64,000 bases of DNA from DB1 sp049323655 (GTDB taxonomy: Bacteria > Desulfobacterota > Desulfobulbia > Desulfobulbales > SURF-16). The first letter of the stretch is position 1. Each line of letters begins with the position of its first letter. Both the position numbers and the translations under genes were made by a program. Shown here in pieces: positions 50,848 to 59,608 of the stretch. The stretch spans positions 31,777 through 95,776 of the forward strand of contig JBMONO010000017.1 in the NCBI GenBank assembly GCA_049323655.1. Reading direction: 5' to 3'. Under the pieces are notes generated by a model. That model saw only the letters and a program-made list of their open reading frames with translations, was not told where the DNA came from and ran no database searches.

Positions 50848-52317
50848 ATGTCTGAATCCGTCTCGGCCGCCAGGGGAAAACTGGCGGAGGTTTTCGCCAA
50901 GATCAACATGAGCGAGCTGCCGGCCATGTCGGTGCATGTGCAGGAGCTTCTTTCCCTGACCAGCGATAAGCGAAGCGCCAATTATGATGATCTGGCCAGA
51001 ATCATCCTCAAGGATTTTTCTTTGACCCATAAGGTGCTGCAGTGCGCCAACTCCGCCTATTACGCGCTCGGACAGAAGGTGTCAACCGTCTCGATGGCGG
51101 TGGCGGTTCTCGGTTTTGACACGGTACGCGATCTGGCCCTGGGCATCGCCCTCTTTGATGACTTTATCCGGGCCGGTGTCAATACGGATGAAATCAGCGA
51201 ACTGCTGGCCCGTTCCTTCATGGCCGGGCTGCTGGCACGTCGCATCGCCGAATCACGTTATCTGAAGGTGCTGCCGGAAGAGGCCTTTATCTGCGGGCTG
51301 ATGCGCAACCTCGGTAAAATTATTGCCTGTATCTACCTGCCGGCGGTCTATAACGATATTACGGCAAAGGTTCGGGACGGGGTGGCTGAGGAAGAGGCCG
51401 CCCGCGATCTGCTTGACGGTCATGATTACAGCGAGATCGGGCGCGAGGTCGCAATTTTCTGGAATATGACGGAAAGTGTGATACAGTGTATGGATGCCAA
51501 CCCGGCGGTGCCGGAAGATGACCATGATCCGGACCGCAATCTTCATTGCCTTGTCGATTTCAGTACCCGCTACGTCGATGCGCTCTGGGACAGACGGAAT
51601 ATCGACGCCCTGATGGACAAATACGGGTATGTTCTTTCCATCGATGAAGACGAGGCGGTGGAGATGCTGACTGCGGCAGCGTCAGAGTCGGCGGCGATTT
51701 TTGACTCCATCCGTCCCGGTATCGCCCGCTTTGATTTCAGGGAACGGCTGGAGCAAATGAGGGCCGCCGCCAGACCGATTCTGCCGATTTCGTCACCGGA
51801 CACGGCAGGCAACAAGGGCCTGCGGTCGATTGAGGCGATGCTGGTCGGCGAATTTCATCTCAAAGCGTGTCTGGCCGCAGTGCTGGAGGGGTTGATCCGC
51901 GATGTGGGAGCCGATCGGGCGATTTTTGCCATGTTGAAGCTTCGAGAAAACGACAGGGTACTGGTCGGGCAGATGGGGCGTGGCGATCTTGTGCCGACGC
52001 AACTCGAGCAGTTTGCCGTGCCGGTGGCAAAGATGCGAGAGCTGGTCATGGCGTTTCCGACCCTGGCAGGCGACTTGGCGCTGGCGCCTGAAGTCGTCGG
52101 CAAACTGCCGGAAACCATGCAGGATCTGCTGCATCAACGGCACAGCTATCTTTTCCCATTGCTCCTTGAGAAGAAAATCGTGGCACTGCTCTATGTTGAC
52201 AGAAAAGCAGGCACACGGCAGTTTAACCGTGAAGAAATTGAGTTGGTGAGGCATTTCCGCGATCTGGCGACCCGCGCCATTGAGCTGAAAAGAAAAACGA
52301 ACAGGATGCAGAAATGA
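50848..52317 (+). CDS. HDOD-domain signalling protein with C-terminal GAF-like domain (paralogue 2)
   Basis: 489 residues. N-terminal GKLAEVFAKINMSELPAMSV and HVQELLSLTSDKRSANYDD and VSMAVAVLGFDTVRDLALG match paralogue 1 (36711-38219) closely; the HD-like box is FICGLMRNLGKI where His-Asp of true HD proteins is absent. C-terminal part (RAIFAMLKLRENDRVLVGQMG; SYLFPLLLEKKIVALLYVDRK) repeats the GAF-like region. It overlaps the CutA-TPR gene start (52314), so the two probably function together. Confidence 0.92.
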   Translation: MSESVSAARGKLAEVFAKINMSELPAMSVHVQELLSLTSDKRSANYDDLARIILKDFSLTHKVLQCANSAYYALGQKVSTVSMAVAVLGFDTVRDLALGIALFDDFIRAGVNTDEISELLARSFMAGLLARRIAESRYLKVLPEEAFICGLMRNLGKIIACIYLPAVYNDITAKVRDGVAEEEAARDLLDGHDYSEIGREVAIFWNMTESVIQCMDANPAVPEDDHDPDRNLHCLVDFSTRYVDALWDRRNIDALMDKYGYVLSIDEDEAVEMLTAAASESAAIFDSIRPGIARFDFRERLEQMRAAARPILPISSPDTAGNKGLRSIEAMLVGEFHLKACLAAVLEGLIRDVGADRAIFAMLKLRENDRVLVGQMGRGDLVPTQLEQFAVPVAKMRELVMAFPTLAGDLALAPEVVGKLPETMQDLLHQRHSYLFPLLLEKKIVALLYVDRKAGTRQFNREEIELVRHFRDLATRAIELKRKTNRMQK

Positions 52318-53639
52318 TGATGTATATCGGTTGGACAACAGTTTCCTCGCTGGAAGATGCGGAAAAACTGGCGGAGGAGGCGGTACGGGAACGGCTGGTT
52401 GCTTGTGCCCAGGTAGATGGGCCGCTTCGCTCTTTTTATCTGTGGCAGGAATCTCTTCATCGTGACGAGGAATACCGTATCACCTTCAAATTTCTTGCCA
52501 AGAACGCCGGCAGACTTGAGATCTGGCTCAAAGGGGCGCATCCTTATGAGACCCCGCAATGGATCACTATCCAGGCCGAACACGTGCTGGCCGAGTATCT
52601 GCAATGGGCCAAGGGCAATCTCCAGTCCGACCACAAAAAGGCGATCGAACTCTCTCGGCAGGGGTCGGAGCTGATCAAGAGACGGCAATGGAAGGAGGCG
52701 GAAGCAGCTTTTCTTGAAGCGCTTGAGATTGACGGGGAGAACACCTATGTGCTGGTCGGTCTGGGTGATGTGCACCGGGAAACCGGGAAATTTCACAAGG
52801 CCATCGGTTTTTATGAAAAAACGCTGGAAATCGACCCGGTCAACATGTTTGCCCTGCGCGGAATCGGGGACGCTTACCGGGGGCTGGGCCAGGCGGCCAA
52901 GGCCATCTCTTTCTGGCAGCGCTATCTCGAACAGAATCACGATGATATCCACGTGCTGACCAGGCTGGCAGACTCCTATGTCAAGACAGGTAATTTTGCC
53001 GAATCGGAAGAGCTTTATCTCAAGGCCCTTTCTCTGGATGAGACCGATAAGTATGCCCTGCGGGGTATCGGTAATCTCTATTACAAGCTGGCCGATCACG
53101 ACAAGGCCCTGGCCTATTTCGAAAAATTCATCGCCCTTGATGAAACCTACATAGCGGTGTTGACCATGGCCGGCAATATTCACCGGCGCCGCAAACAGTA
53201 TGAGCAGGCCGCCAATTTTTATGAAAAGGCGCTACGGCAGGAGCCGTGGAATATCTTTGCCCTCTATGGGATGGGCGATTCCCAGCGAGGCATGAAAAAT
53301 CATGAGGGCGCGGTATCCTGCTGGCTGAAGATCCTCGAAAAGGAGCCGCAAAATCAGAACCTGCATTCCCGGGTCGGTGATGCGATGGTCATCCTCGGCC
53401 GGCTTGATGATGCCCTTGATCATTACCAGCGCAGTCTGAATGTCAGTTTCGATCTGTTCGCCCTGCTCGGCATGGCCCGGGTGCATCGGCTGCGCAAGGA
53501 CTATGGCGAGGCGGAAAAATGCCTGCTGCAGATTCTTGACAAAAATCGGGACGAGGAACGGGCCATTGCCGATCTGCTTCAGCTCTATGAGGAAAACGGC
53601 GAGAAAGAGAAGGCCGACGCATTCAAGCGTCGTTCATAA
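52314..53639 (+). CDS. CutA1-like domain fused to TPR repeats
   Basis: 441 residues. The first ~105 match CutA divalent-cation tolerance proteins: YIGWTTVSSLEDAEKLAEEAVRERLVACAQ, FYLWQESLHRDEEYRITFK, AHPYETPQWITI (the HPYExP signature) and AEYLQWAK. Then at least eight TPRs from ~120 to 435 (WKEAEAAFLEALEIDGEN, YVLVGLGDVHRETGKFHKAI, ...). CutA forms trimers, so the TPR arms would be displayed on a trimeric hub. I know no such fusion. Overlaps the HDOD stop and converges on the HEAT gene. Confidence 0.9.
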   Translation: MMMYIGWTTVSSLEDAEKLAEEAVRERLVACAQVDGPLRSFYLWQESLHRDEEYRITFKFLAKNAGRLEIWLKGAHPYETPQWITIQAEHVLAEYLQWAKGNLQSDHKKAIELSRQGSELIKRRQWKEAEAAFLEALEIDGENTYVLVGLGDVHRETGKFHKAIGFYEKTLEIDPVNMFALRGIGDAYRGLGQAAKAISFWQRYLEQNHDDIHVLTRLADSYVKTGNFAESEELYLKALSLDETDKYALRGIGNLYYKLADHDKALAYFEKFIALDETYIAVLTMAGNIHRRRKQYEQAANFYEKALRQEPWNIFALYGMGDSQRGMKNHEGAVSCWLKILEKEPQNQNLHSRVGDAMVILGRLDDALDHYQRSLNVSFDLFALLGMARVHRLRKDYGEAEKCLLQILDKNRDEERAIADLLQLYEENGEKEKADAFKRRS

Positions 53640-54305
53640 ACCCTGATCCAGTTCCCTGGCAATGGCTTTTTGCAGATGATGGTTGGGATGATGGCGCAGG
53701 GATTCGAGGAAGGTGCGGCTCCGGGGATCTTCCATCCTGGCCAGGTGTTCCACGGCTAGAACGGTGGGCAGGCTGCATTCCCGATCAGTGGATGCGAGAT
53801 TGTCGTCGCCGTTGATCAGGTCGATGAGAATCTCCCGGATTTCCTCGTTTTCGATGCCCGTCAGCGCCGTCATGGTGCAGGAGAGGACAGTAGGATCCGG
53901 ATGAAAGAGATAAGGGCAGAGGGTGTCGATCAGGGCCGGGTCGTGGAAGCTGCCCAGGGTCATGATGATCTCGCCGATTACCTCGTTGTCGCTGCTTGCC
54001 CGCAGGATCTCGATCAGGTCATCCCTGGCCGAGGTGAGTCGGGATTTACGGCAGCGTCGGATGCTGAGCAGCTGGACCCGGTATGAAGGGTGACGGATCC
54101 CCGCCTTGATCAGCGCCGCATCATCCTCCATCAAACTAAACAGGGTATGGTAGATCATTTCATGGGTGGCCTGTTCGCATTTTTTTTCCGCCAGCAGGCG
54201 CATCAGTTCCGGCACCACCTCTTTGCGCTGTTTCTCGGCAATGTCATCCAGCAGGGCCATCTGTTCAATCATGTCTTTGGCGGTGAAATTATCCAGATCG
54301 TTCAT
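53634..54305 (-). CDS. HEAT-repeat-like protein
   Basis: 223 residues from ATG at 54303-54305 with GGGAGGG ribosome site upstream; longer frame to 54386 is not needed. The sequence is alpha-helical with repeats: VVPELMRLLAEK, SYRVQLLSIRRC, DLIEILRASSDNEVIGEIIMTLGSF, TVLSCTMTALTGIENEEIREIL, LPTVLAVEHLARMEDPRSRTFL. Probably a scaffold. Its last bases overlap the end of the CutA-TPR gene. Confidence 0.8.
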   Translation of the reverse strand: MNDLDNFTAKDMIEQMALLDDIAEKQRKEVVPELMRLLAEKKCEQATHEMIYHTLFSLMEDDAALIKAGIRHPSYRVQLLSIRRCRKSRLTSARDDLIEILRASSDNEVIGEIIMTLGSFHDPALIDTLCPYLFHPDPTVLSCTMTALTGIENEEIREILIDLINGDDNLASTDRECSLPTVLAVEHLARMEDPRSRTFLESLRHHPNHHLQKAIARELDQGL

Positions 54306-54401
54306 GGTCCCTCCCGGGGATTCCGCTTGCCGGTGAAATGACGAAATAGAAGATGATGCCGATGCCGCGACAATGCGCCGCGGCACCGGTAAAGCGTGGG
54401 C

Positions 54402-54494
54402 CTAAAGGTTGTCGGTCTTTTTCAGGGCAAAAAGCGCCCCCTGGTAGGAAAGGATCACCAGGCCGATCCAGCTGAAGATGAGTATCGCAGTCAT
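54402..54494 (-). CDS. cydX: CydX-like 30-residue membrane subunit
   Basis: Too short for ordinary calling. ATG at 54492-54494 after GGAGAGA. The product MTAILIFSWIGLVILSYQ... is one transmembrane helix with a charged tail (KKTDN). It lies 50 bases downstream of cydB on the same strand, the usual place of CydX/CydS micro-subunits that stabilise the heme site. Sequence similarity to known CydX is weak, so the call rests on position and shape. Confidence 0.7.
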   Translation of the reverse strand: MTAILIFSWIGLVILSYQGALFALKKTDNL

Positions 54495-54545
54495 CGTATT
54501 CTCTCCGTTTATGTAATCCGCGCCATTGCGCGGATTTTCCTTATA

Positions 54546-55682
54546 TTAATACATCTCTTCCGCATTTTTGCCGGCCAGATCCGTCGGGGTGAGCGGCTTG
54601 CGGTCCATCAACCGCCAGACGTAGGCGATATAGGCCAGGACAAAGGGCACGCCCAGCGCGACATAGGTCATGGCTGTCAGGGTATAGTGGCTGCTTGACG
54701 CATTGTAAATGGTCAGGCTGCTCTGCAGGTCATGGGAGGAGGGGTAAAAGGCGGTGTTGTTAAAGCCGGCCAGAAAAAAGACCGCCATCCCGACCAGCAC
54801 GGTGCCGATGCCGCCATGCCAGATGCCGTGGTTTTTCCCCTTGAAGCAGGTGATGAACACCCCGTAAATGACGAGGGTGAGACCAAGCAGCAGCAACACG
54901 AGGGTGCCCGGACACCCGGCAAGATTCTGCAGGTATTTGCCTTTCTGAAGAAAGACCTGGCCGTTTTCCGGGTTGACCGCATAGCCTTCCATGAAAAGCA
55001 GGTTACCGAGGACGAAGAGGAGGAAGGGCAGGGACCAGAGAAAGCTTCTCCAGGCCGAACGGCGGCAGCGGGTGTTCAGCTCCTGATGGTCAATGTTGTT
55101 GATCAGGTACATCGCCCCCAGCACCCGGGCGTTGAAGACCAGAAAGAGGCCGAGGGAGAGATTAAAGAAGTTGCGCGCCGCCTCCAGGCCGCGATAGGGG
55201 GTCTGCCAGGTCACCTGGTTCATCTCGTTGAGGGAAAAGCTCGAACCGGTGAAGAAGGTACCCACCGCGGCGCCGATGAGCAGAATGCCGACGCTGCCGT
55301 TAATAAAGAGAAAGGCTTCGTAAGTGGTGGCGCCGAGAAAATTTTGCGGTTTTTTGCGGTACTCATAACTCACCGCCTGGATGATGAAGGTAAAGAGGAT
55401 CAGCATCCACACCCAGTAGGCGCCCCCGAAACTGGTGGCGTAAAATTTCGGGAAGGCGGCGAACAGGGCGCCGCCGAACAGAACCAGGGTGGTGAAGGTC
55501 AGCTCCCATTTGCGGCCCAGAGAGGTGATCATCAGGCTCTTTTCGTCGTCATTGCGGGGAACGGTGAAGAGCAGGGTCTGGCCGCCCTGGACAAAGGTGA
55601 GGAAGAGGAAAAGTGAGCCGACCAGGGAGGCGATGATCCACCAGAGCTGTTGCAGCGTCGCATAATCAAGTTTTCCGATCAT
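54546..55682 (-). CDS. cydB: Cytochrome bd ubiquinol oxidase subunit II
   Basis: 378 residues with about eight membrane helices. YATLQQLWWIIASLVGSLFLFLTFVQGG at the start and PFVLAYIAYVWRLMDRKPLT at the end are family features. Forms the oxidase with CydA; the gene is one base after the cydA end. In strict anaerobes this oxidase removes O2. Confidence 0.95.
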   Translation of the reverse strand: MIGKLDYATLQQLWWIIASLVGSLFLFLTFVQGGQTLLFTVPRNDDEKSLMITSLGRKWELTFTTLVLFGGALFAAFPKFYATSFGGAYWVWMLILFTFIIQAVSYEYRKKPQNFLGATTYEAFLFINGSVGILLIGAAVGTFFTGSSFSLNEMNQVTWQTPYRGLEAARNFFNLSLGLFLVFNARVLGAMYLINNIDHQELNTRCRRSAWRSFLWSLPFLLFVLGNLLFMEGYAVNPENGQVFLQKGKYLQNLAGCPGTLVLLLLGLTLVIYGVFITCFKGKNHGIWHGGIGTVLVGMAVFFLAGFNNTAFYPSSHDLQSSLTIYNASSSHYTLTAMTYVALGVPFVLAYIAYVWRLMDRKPLTPTDLAGKNAEEMY

Positions 55683-55683
55683 T

Positions 55684-57219
55684 TCAATTGCCCTCCGGTC
55701 CGATTTTGATTTGTTTGGCCATGATGCTGATTTCGGCGATCAGCAGCAGGGTGAAGAGGATGAGAAAAATGAAGAAGGTGGTCTGCACCGTGCCGGTGGT
55801 GAGATTTGATGTGGCCACCGTTACCGGCAACAGTCCCTGAATCGCCCAGGGCTGACGACCGACTTCGGCCAGCACCCAGCCGGCCTGGGAGGCGATGTAG
55901 CCGAGCGGCACACAGAGGATACCCAGGTTGAGCAGCCAGCGCTGGTAGGGCAGGGTATTTTTCGCCGCATAAAAGAGAAAGGCGAGAAAAACCAAGGGGA
56001 AGAGGGTGCCGAGAATCACCATGATATGGAAGGCGTAAAAGGTGATGCCGATAGGCGGCACCGCTTCGGCCGGGTGGTTGAGATAGCCGTAACCGAGATT
56101 TTCCTGGAATCCGGCAAAGGCGTTCAGCGCGGCGGCGGCGATGTTGTCATCGCCGTTTTTCTTTGCCTCCTTGTAGGTGCGCAAGAGTTCCACCGCGATT
56201 TTGCCCTTCTCGATCCGTTCCTGGACGCCGACGATGTTGTGCTCCGGATTACCGAAGACCAAATCGTTGACGCCGGGGACAAAGGAGCCGGCCTCGCGGT
56301 TGGCGAGCAGGGAGAGCAGACCCGGCACCGCGATTTCGACGCTGAAGGCGTTCTGGGTGTCACCCGGCTCCTTGGCGCTGTTGATCAAACCGGCCAGAAC
56401 GAGGGGGGCGCTGGTCTGACCGTCGAAAAGACCCTCCATGACTGCGAGCTTCATCGGCTGCTTCTGGGCCACGGTATAGGCCGCCTCGTCGCCGGTGAAA
56501 CCAACGTAGGCCGAGGAGAGCAGACCGAAGACCGAAGCAACGATAATGCTTTTCTTGGCCATGGCCTGGTGGCGCTCTTTCAGCAGAAACCAGGAGGAGA
56601 CGCCGACCACGAAGAGGGCGGCGAGGAGAAAGCCGGAACTGGTGGCATGGGTGAACTTGCTGATCGCAACCGGTGAAAAGAGCACTGCCCAGAAATTCTC
56701 CATTTCAAAGCGGGCGGTGTCCGGGTTGAATTTCATGCCGGTTGGAAACTGCATCCAGCCGTTGGCGACAAGGATCCACAGGGCGGAAAGGTTGGAGCCG
56801 ACGGCCACCATCCAGGTGGAAAAAAGGTGAAATCCTTTTGATACCCGATTCCAGCCGAAGAACATGACGGCAAAGAAGGTCGCTTCGAGAAAAAAGGCAA
56901 AGATGCCTTCCACCGCCAGCGGTGCGCCGAAGATATCGCCGACCATCCATGAGTAGTTTGACCAGTTGGTGCCGAATTCAAATTCGAGGATGATGCCGGT
57001 GGCGACGCCGATGGCGAAGTTGATGCCAAAGAGAGTCATCCAAAATTTGGTGATCCGTTTCCATTCCTCATTGCCGGTGCGGACGTAGATGCTCTCAAAA
57101 AAGGCCACCAGAAAGGAGAGTCCCAGGGTCAGCGGGACGAATATCCAGTGGTACATGGCTGTGAGCGCAAACTGGGCCCGCGCCCAGTTGACCTGGGTCA
57201 GATCGATGTGTTCAACCAT
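55684..57219 (-). CDS. cydA: Cytochrome bd ubiquinol oxidase subunit I
   Basis: 511 residues. Heme ligand His in MYHWIFVPLTLGLSFL, FWMTLFGINFAIGVATG, GRQPWAIQGLLPV in the last third as expected. The Q-loop between helices 6 and 7 (~250-390) is long, with the segment ANREAGSFVPGVNDLVFG. Couples quinol oxidation to O2 reduction at the inner membrane. Overlaps the stop of the upstream DUF4492 gene by one base. Confidence 0.97.
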   Translation of the reverse strand: MVEHIDLTQVNWARAQFALTAMYHWIFVPLTLGLSFLVAFFESIYVRTGNEEWKRITKFWMTLFGINFAIGVATGIILEFEFGTNWSNYSWMVGDIFGAPLAVEGIFAFFLEATFFAVMFFGWNRVSKGFHLFSTWMVAVGSNLSALWILVANGWMQFPTGMKFNPDTARFEMENFWAVLFSPVAISKFTHATSSGFLLAALFVVGVSSWFLLKERHQAMAKKSIIVASVFGLLSSAYVGFTGDEAAYTVAQKQPMKLAVMEGLFDGQTSAPLVLAGLINSAKEPGDTQNAFSVEIAVPGLLSLLANREAGSFVPGVNDLVFGNPEHNIVGVQERIEKGKIAVELLRTYKEAKKNGDDNIAAAALNAFAGFQENLGYGYLNHPAEAVPPIGITFYAFHIMVILGTLFPLVFLAFLFYAAKNTLPYQRWLLNLGILCVPLGYIASQAGWVLAEVGRQPWAIQGLLPVTVATSNLTTGTVQTTFFIFLILFTLLLIAEISIMAKQIKIGPEGN

Positions 57220-57452
57220 TACAACCTCCGTTGGTGATGAGTGTTGCGAGGGTGCTGCGTGATGTTGTCCAGAACATGGGCAGCCCTCTCCTCGTCATTT
57301 GAAAAATTTTTTTCCAGATAGTCGGGAAAAAAGAAAACCTTGAGGATCGCGAACATGACAAAAAGCTTAATGATGATGATCGTCCACAGTTTGCGACCAA
57401 TAGTCATCGACCGGAAACCATCGACATAAAAGGAGAGAATCTTTCGCAGCAT
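57219..57452 (-). CDS. DUF4492 protein, cyd-operon associated
   Basis: 77 residues. ILSFYVDGFRSMTIGRKLW followed by one membrane helix (IIIIKLFVMFAILKVFFFP) and a hydrophilic tail matches DUF4492, found immediately upstream of cydA in Bacteroidetes and other anaerobes. Function unknown; probably assembly or a small subunit. First gene of this operon. Confidence 0.88.
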   Translation of the reverse strand: MLRKILSFYVDGFRSMTIGRKLWTIIIIKLFVMFAILKVFFFPDYLEKNFSNDEERAAHVLDNITQHPRNTHHQRRL

Positions 57453-57462
57453 AATTTTTAGT

Positions 57463-57512
57463 AATAGTTATTAAAAAATGATAAAACTATTAATATTTGG
57501 ATGGTTTGTCAA
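57463..57512 (-). promoter_or_regulatory. Candidate cyd promoter with overlapping inverted repeat
   Basis: TTGACA (57507-57512 on the minus strand), 17-base spacer and a weak TAGTTT -10. AATAGTT (57463-57469) and AACTATT (57485-57491) form an inverted repeat over the -10, so it could be a repressor site. Confidence 0.5.
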
Positions 57513-57613
57513 CTAGATTCCTATTTCCTGGGAGGAAAAGTCAAGAAAAAAATACGGGACAGGGAAGAGGGAGAAAAAAGCTGGGAATGGGGAAACGCCA
57601 TGATCGGCTGAGG

Positions 57614-58588
57614 TCAGGTGGCGATGCTGTATTCCTTGATTTTGTAAAGCAGGGCCGGCAGGCTGATTTCCAGCAGGGAAGCGGCCTTGGTTTTGTTGCC
57701 TTTTGTTTCCTCCAGGGCCTTGAGGATGAGTTGGCGTTCGAGCTTTTTGGCATTGGCCTTGATGGAAAACTCGTCCCAGAAGATCAGATCGGGGTCGGCA
57801 AGCGGGCTCTGGCGCAGCAGTTCCGGCGGCAGGATTTCCGCGGTCAGGGTCGCGTCTTCGGCCAGTACCATGCTGCGTTCCATGACGTTTTCCAGCTCAC
57901 GGACATTGCCCGGCCAGTTATAGGTCATGAGCCGCTGCAGGCACTCGGGGTGGACGCCTTTGATCTCCAGGCCGAGACGGTGATTGTACTTGCTGATGAA
58001 ATGATCGACCAGGAGAGGGATGTCCTCGCGCCGGTCGCGCAGGGGGGGAACCTCGATGGTCAGGACATTGATCCGGTAAAAAAGGTCTTCGCGGAAGAGA
58101 CCCTTGTTGACCATGTCGCCGAGATTACGGGCAGTGGCGGTGATGATCCGCACATCCACCTTGACCGTCCTGCTGTCGCCCAAGGGCCGGACTTCATCCT
58201 CCTGCAGAGCGCGGAGGAGCTTGACCTGCAGGGAAAGGGGAAGTTCCCCCATCTCGTCGAGGAAGAGGGTGCCGCCGTCCGCCTCCTCGAACAGTCCTTT
58301 CTTGACCTTGTAGGCATCGGTGAAGGCGCCCTTGGCATGGCCGAACAGCTCGCTTTCCAGCAGGGTTTCCGGGATGCCGCCACAGTTGACGGCGATCATG
58401 GGAAAATCGCGGCGGGAACTGTTGGCGTGAATCGACTTGGCGATCAGTTCCTTGCCGGTACCGGATTCGCCGGTGATCAGAATCGAGGTCTTGAAATCGG
58501 CGATTTTTTTGATGGTCTTGAAAATTGCCTGCATCCTGGCGCTGCGGGCAATGATATTGGAAAAGCTGTATGTGCTCGATTCGTCCAT
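57614..58588 (-). CDS. Sigma-54-dependent transcriptional activator without receiver domain
   Basis: 324 residues. AAA+ domain almost from the N-terminus: ITGESGTGKELIAKSIH (Walker A), ESELFGHAKGAFTDAYK (sigma-54 loop, GAFTDA instead of GAFTGA), GGTLFLDEMGELPLSLQ, LREDLFYRINV, YNWPGNVRELENV. A Fis-like HTH ends the protein (GNKTKAASLLEISLPALLYKIKEY). No sensory N-domain, so it may be constitutively active or regulated by partners. It faces prepilin peptidase 100 bases upstream on the same strand. It could act on the sigma-54 sites at 39.7 and 40.8 kb, but no evidence links them. Confidence 0.93.
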   Translation of the reverse strand: MDESSTYSFSNIIARSARMQAIFKTIKKIADFKTSILITGESGTGKELIAKSIHANSSRRDFPMIAVNCGGIPETLLESELFGHAKGAFTDAYKVKKGLFEEADGGTLFLDEMGELPLSLQVKLLRALQEDEVRPLGDSRTVKVDVRIITATARNLGDMVNKGLFREDLFYRINVLTIEVPPLRDRREDIPLLVDHFISKYNHRLGLEIKGVHPECLQRLMTYNWPGNVRELENVMERSMVLAEDATLTAEILPPELLRQSPLADPDLIFWDEFSIKANAKKLERQLILKALEETKGNKTKAASLLEISLPALLYKIKEYSIAT

Positions 58589-58687
58589 GATGTTTCCGCT
58601 TTCTGTTTGGCAAAACGGGGAGGTGTTCGTGCCCTTCCCGCCCCCATTCCGGCCCCCTGTCTGCTATGGTATAAAACATACCATATG

Positions 58688-59470
58688 CTAGTGCGGGAGT
58701 AAAAGGGATCGTACATAAAACTGGATCTGCGGAGCAAAAAAGAGATAAAGCAGAGCGCCGGTAGCCAGAAACGGACCATAGGGAATAACCGTCTGCCCGC
58801 CCTTTTTCTGTTTGACCATGGCAACGATACCGGCCAGGCTGCCGAGCAGCGCACTGCTGAAGATGACAAAAAACAGACACTGGTAGCCAAGGAAGGCGCC
58901 GATCATGGCAAGCAGCTTGATGTCGCCGCCGCCCATCCCGACCCGGCCGGTAAACAGATAATAGCCCCAGGTGACGAGAAAGAGGGAGCCGCCGCCGAAG
59001 AGAATGCCGAGACCGGAATCGCTCCATGTAACCAAAGGGTTGAAAAAGGAAAAGGCGAAACCGATCAGGATGCCGGGGATGCTGATGATGTCCGGGATGA
59101 GCTGGTGCCTGAAATCGATGACGATAATCACCAGCAGCGCGGCGGTAAAAAGAAAAAAGCCGAAAAAGGGCGAGGGGAAATCAAAATGGAGGACAAGCGC
59201 CAGGGAGAAGAACGCCATCGCCAGTTCGACGGCCGGATACTGCCAGGAGATAGCGGCGCGGCAGGACCGGCATCTGCCGCGCAGGATGAGGAAGCTCAGC
59301 AGCGGAATGTTGTCGTACCAGGCGAGCGGCGTCTTGCAGGCTGGACAGTGAGAGGCGGGAAATATCACCGACTGACCGGGAACCGGCAGGCGGAGAATGG
59401 CGACATTGAGAAAACTACCGACAATGGCGCCGAGGACAAAGGCGAAAATGGCGAGAATCGTGATGGTCAT
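58688..59470 (-). CDS. pilD: Prepilin peptidase (A24, type IV pilin/T2SS)
   Basis: 260 residues with about seven helices. Cytoplasmic Cys pairs HCPACKTPL and CRSCRAAI (the methyltransferase-type zinc motif of PilD), catalytic Asp motifs IIVIDFRHQLIPDII and MGGGDIKLLAMIGAFLG. Cleaves and methylates pseudopilins or type IV pilins. No pilin gene lies adjacent. Followed by the sigma-54 activator. Confidence 0.95.
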   Translation of the reverse strand: MTITILAIFAFVLGAIVGSFLNVAILRLPVPGQSVIFPASHCPACKTPLAWYDNIPLLSFLILRGRCRSCRAAISWQYPAVELAMAFFSLALVLHFDFPSPFFGFFLFTAALLVIIVIDFRHQLIPDIISIPGILIGFAFSFFNPLVTWSDSGLGILFGGGSLFLVTWGYYLFTGRVGMGGGDIKLLAMIGAFLGYQCLFFVIFSSALLGSLAGIVAMVKQKKGGQTVIPYGPFLATGALLYLFFAPQIQFYVRSLLLPH

Positions 59471-59608
59471 CAGGTTTTCTTTTCAGTGGCGGGTGATGCG
59501 CTTTTCTTGCAGCTCGAGCAAAATACTGGTAAAAATACCCCAGGATATAATGGATGTCATGCAATGTAAAGATGATCGGTGGCGTTCGTTTTTTTTGGGG
59601 AGAAAAAT

